Assembly (NCBI RefSeq): GCF_026419855.1
Contig: NZ_JAOAKP010000016.1
Span: 1 to 35,456 of the forward strand
Length of the DNA: 35,456 bases
Reading direction: 5' to 3'
From: Methanothrix sp.
GTDB lineage: Archaea > Halobacteriota > Methanosarcinia > Methanotrichales > Methanotrichaceae
Each line of letters opens with the position of its first letter. Within the stretch, counting starts at the first letter, position 1. Shown here in pieces: positions 33,850 through 35,456 of the stretch. Under the pieces are notes generated by a model, which was not told the origin of the DNA, made no database searches, and worked only from the letters and a program-made list of their open reading frames with translations. The translations under genes were made by a program, and so were the position numbers.

Positions 33850-34784
33850 GCGCTCGTTCTCTCATATCGATAGCTGATCTTTCTCCGGGGGAGATCATAT
33901 CGCTCCTTGACAGGGCGGAGGACCTAAAGGCGGAGCGCTACGGGCGGGGCGGGTGTGCGCTCGGCGAGATAAAGCCTCTTGCAGGAAAGAGCATTGCGAT
34001 GATCTTCGAGAAGCCATCGACGCGCACCAGGGTGTCCCTGGAGGTCGCAGCCGCAGAGCTAGGCGGGCATCCACTCTATCTCAGTGCAGGTGAGCTGCAG
34101 CTCGGGCGTGGCGAGACGATTGGAGACACCGCGAGGGTTCTCTCAAGATATGTGCATGGAATAACAGCCAGGGTCTTCTCACACAGGACCGTGGAGGAGC
34201 TTGCAGCGCACTCGAGCGTGCCTGTGATAAACGCTCTCTCAGACCAGGAGCATCCGCTTCAGATACTGGCAGATCTTATGACGATCAGAGAGCATTTCGG
34301 CCATCTGGAGGGCCTCCGCATAGCATGGATAGGGGATGGGAACAATGTGTGCAACTCATTGATACTGGCGTCTGCCATGCTGGAGATGAGAATGATCGTG
34401 GCGTCGCCCAGGGGTTATGAGCCAAAGGGCCAAATATTAGAAAGGGCCAGAGAGCTCGGCTGCGTCCCGGAGATCACGGCTGAGCCGTCAGAGGCTGCAC
34501 GAGATGCTGATGTACTCGTTACAGACACATGGATATCGATGGGGGATGAGTCTGAGGAGGCGGAGCGTCTCAGGAGCTTCAGCGGGTACCAGATAAACCA
34601 GAGGATTCTTGAGATCGCTGGGAGGGACGCAATAGTGATGCACTGCCTGCCAGCACACAGGGGCCAGGAGATCACGGACGAGGTTATGGACGGCCCGCAG
34701 AGCGTTGTATTCGACGAGGCCGAGAACAGGCTTCACACATCAAAGGCAGTCCTGGAATGGCTGGTGGGAAGCAGGCCGCTTTAG
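33846..34784 (+). CDS. argF: Ornithine carbamoyltransferase
   Basis: The 312-residue enzyme transfers the carbamoyl group of carbamoyl phosphate to ornithine, giving citrulline. The carbamoyl-phosphate loop STRTR (about 58-62), DQEHPLQILADL, the ornithine-side DGNNVCNSL, and the catalytic HCLPAHRG are present; the last distinguishes it from aspartate carbamoyltransferase. The length is complete. Its ATG overlaps the fwdD stop by four bases, an unexpected coupling of an arginine gene to the formylmethanofuran dehydrogenase cluster. tRNA-Leu begins six bases after the stop. Confidence 0.95.
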   Translation: MSARSLISIADLSPGEIISLLDRAEDLKAERYGRGGCALGEIKPLAGKSIAMIFEKPSTRTRVSLEVAAAELGGHPLYLSAGELQLGRGETIGDTARVLSRYVHGITARVFSHRTVEELAAHSSVPVINALSDQEHPLQILADLMTIREHFGHLEGLRIAWIGDGNNVCNSLILASAMLEMRMIVASPRGYEPKGQILERARELGCVPEITAEPSEAARDADVLVTDTWISMGDESEEAERLRSFSGYQINQRILEIAGRDAIVMHCLPAHRGQEITDEVMDGPQSVVFDEAENRLHTSKAVLEWLVGSRPL

Positions 34785-34789
34785 AGAAC

Positions 34790-34872
34790 GCGGGGGTTGC
34801 CAAGAGGTCAAAGGCGCAGGGCTTAGGACCCTGTCCCGAAGGGGTTCGCGGGTTCGACTCCCGTCCCCCGCA
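34790..34872 (+). tRNA. tRNA-Leu (anticodon UAG)
   Basis: The 83-base cloverleaf has acceptor stem gcggggg / cccccgc, anticodon stem caggg / ccctg with loop cttagga (anticodon tag at 34824-34826), a long class II variable arm (tcccgaagggg) and T-arm gcgggttcgactcccgt. The discriminator base is A and CCA is not encoded. It reads CUA and probably CUG leucine codons. A T-run (about 34886-34891) follows. It lies six bases after argF and next to an integrase fragment, the usual setting of a tRNA used as an attachment site. Confidence 0.95.
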
Positions 34873-34900
34873 TCTAAGCATATCGATTTTTGATTTATAA

Positions 34901-34925
34901 CTCCCAGAGAATTTATATCTGGGAG
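34901..34925. promoter_or_regulatory. Operator-like inverted repeat around a TATA box
   Basis: The 7-bp arms ctcccag (34901-34907) and ctgggag (34919-34925) flank agaatttatat, which contains a TATA-like element. The layout would let a dimeric repressor cover the promoter of the integrase fragment at 34959. Alternatively it is a chance hairpin. Confidence 0.45.
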
Positions 34926-34958
34926 ACAGGATTCTTTTTCACGCTCGCTGCTCCAGCG

Positions 34959-35309
34959 ATGATGTGGATGTCCAGGAAGCGGCTGGATGTGAAATGGAAG
35001 AGGGAGCATGATGCTGAGGATATCATGCCCGCATTGAAGCGTTACAGGAGGTACCTGGAGGATAACGGACTTCGACCGTCCACAATACCCATGTACGTGC
35101 TGCATGTGAGAAAGTACCTGGAATTCGCGGGAACGGATTCGCCTGGTCCAGATGATTTCGAGCGATTCAGGGATCATCTACACGACATGAAACTCTCACG
35201 GAGCACGATCAACAACTACTCGTTCTCGATACAGAAGTATCACGAGATGCTCGGGCAGCATGTTACGTTCAAGTTCATCAGGCCGAACAACACCATACTA
35301 TTTCGATGA
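34959..35309 (+). pseudogene. Truncated tyrosine recombinase (N-terminal SAM-like domain only)
   Basis: About 116 codons from ATG 34959 encode the N-terminal core-binding domain of a phage/XerD-type integrase: ALKRYRRYLEDNGLRPSTIPMYVLHVRKYLEF, FRDHLHDMKLSRSTINNYSFSIQKYHEML. The frame ends at KFIRPNNTILFR, with no catalytic Arg-His-Arg-Tyr domain. Reading on in the +1 frame from 35293 gives PYYFDEQ and then 19 unrelated residues to a stop at 35371-35373. A repair of five bases (a second catac copy at 35294) would restore NNTIPYYFDEQ. It is therefore probably a remnant, located beside tRNA-Leu. In-frame ATGs at 34962 and 34968 are alternative starts. Confidence 0.65.
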
Positions 35310-35380
35310 GCAGTATAACACAGAAATCAGAGAGCGGTATGTCATTTGGCATCACCTCTCTAAATTTCAGTGAAGTAATT

Positions 35381-35456
35381 TTATAGTATTCCGCATAAGT
35401 TTATATAATATCGCATATTACATAAAATAGTGTATGAAGTGCGACATGTCTAGCAA
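35381..35456. repeat. Partner copy of the left palindrome arm, cut by the window edge
   Basis: The reverse complement of this stretch matches 29-104 with about 6 mismatches in 76 bases (4 in the first 63). It also matches the second arm at 106-169 less closely in direct orientation. The match continues to the last base of the window, so the element extends beyond it. Its opposite arm is not present on the left side (before 35381), so this is a half element or solo arm rather than the full palindrome. Confidence 0.8.

Overview
The window looks like chromosomal DNA of an acetate-type methanogenic archaeon of the Methanosarcinales, most likely Methanothrix (formerly Methanosaeta). The evidence is membrane heterodisulfide reductase (hdrE-hdrD), formylmethanofuran dehydrogenase subunits (fwdB, fwdD), a methanogenesis marker protein 11, a fused Fae-Hps enzyme, archaeal-type AdoMet synthetase, DnaG, Nmd3 and a presenilin-type protease. 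Several genes have TATA boxes placed for leaderless or nearly leaderless transcripts, which is also archaeal. The genus is an inference; no 16S gene is present. Coding regions are GC-rich and intergenic regions are AT-rich.

Layout. 1-857: a 209-bp nested palindrome followed by an AT-rich gap. 858-1247: a small winged-helix regulator. 1626-4057: mmp11 overlapping an IorA-like thiamine-diphosphate enzyme. 4306-7947 (minus): a 1213-residue exported protein with seven Ig-like repeats, with nadE upstream of it on the same strand (8267-9886). 10042-13555: a tight operon of AdoMet synthetase, an exported protein, a DUF424 protein and Nmd3. 13916-15241: dnaG. 15553-19864: carA-carB. 20019-24829: an aconitase-family large subunit, truA, fae-hps and a membrane-anchored alkaline-phosphatase-superfamily protein. 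24950-26107: a ligase-like protein that has lost its catalytic lysine. 26275-27126 (minus): the presenilin homologue. 27456-28190: a 39-residue microprotein, a ThiS/MoaD-like protein and, converging on it, a second regulator paralogous to the one at 858. 28860-30984: hdrE-hdrD. 31155-31622: a small cysteine-containing protein. 31784-34784: an iron-sulfur protein, fwdB, fwdD and argF. 34790-34872: tRNA-Leu(UAG), followed by a truncated tyrosine-recombinase fragment.

The genes are mostly core metabolism and information processing: energy conservation (HdrDE, Fwd), one-carbon and pentose metabolism (Fae-Hps), arginine/pyrimidine precursors (CarAB, ArgF), NAD and AdoMet synthesis, tRNA modification and ribosome biogenesis. 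No complete mobile element, CRISPR array or defence island is visible.

The less ordinary signals are these. An AT-rich palindromic repeat lies at the left edge, and an inverted partner runs off the right edge. Short scars resemble IS200/IS605 right ends, two of them sharing an exact 17-mer. The ligase-like protein appears to be a pseudoenzyme. The ThiS-like protein ends in Ala-Gly rather than Gly-Gly. A CODH-gamma-type iron-sulfur domain is fused to a ferredoxin beside fwdBD. An integrase fragment beside tRNA-Leu carries what looks like a 5-bp slippage deletion. All functions are read from the sequence by eye; no database search was run.
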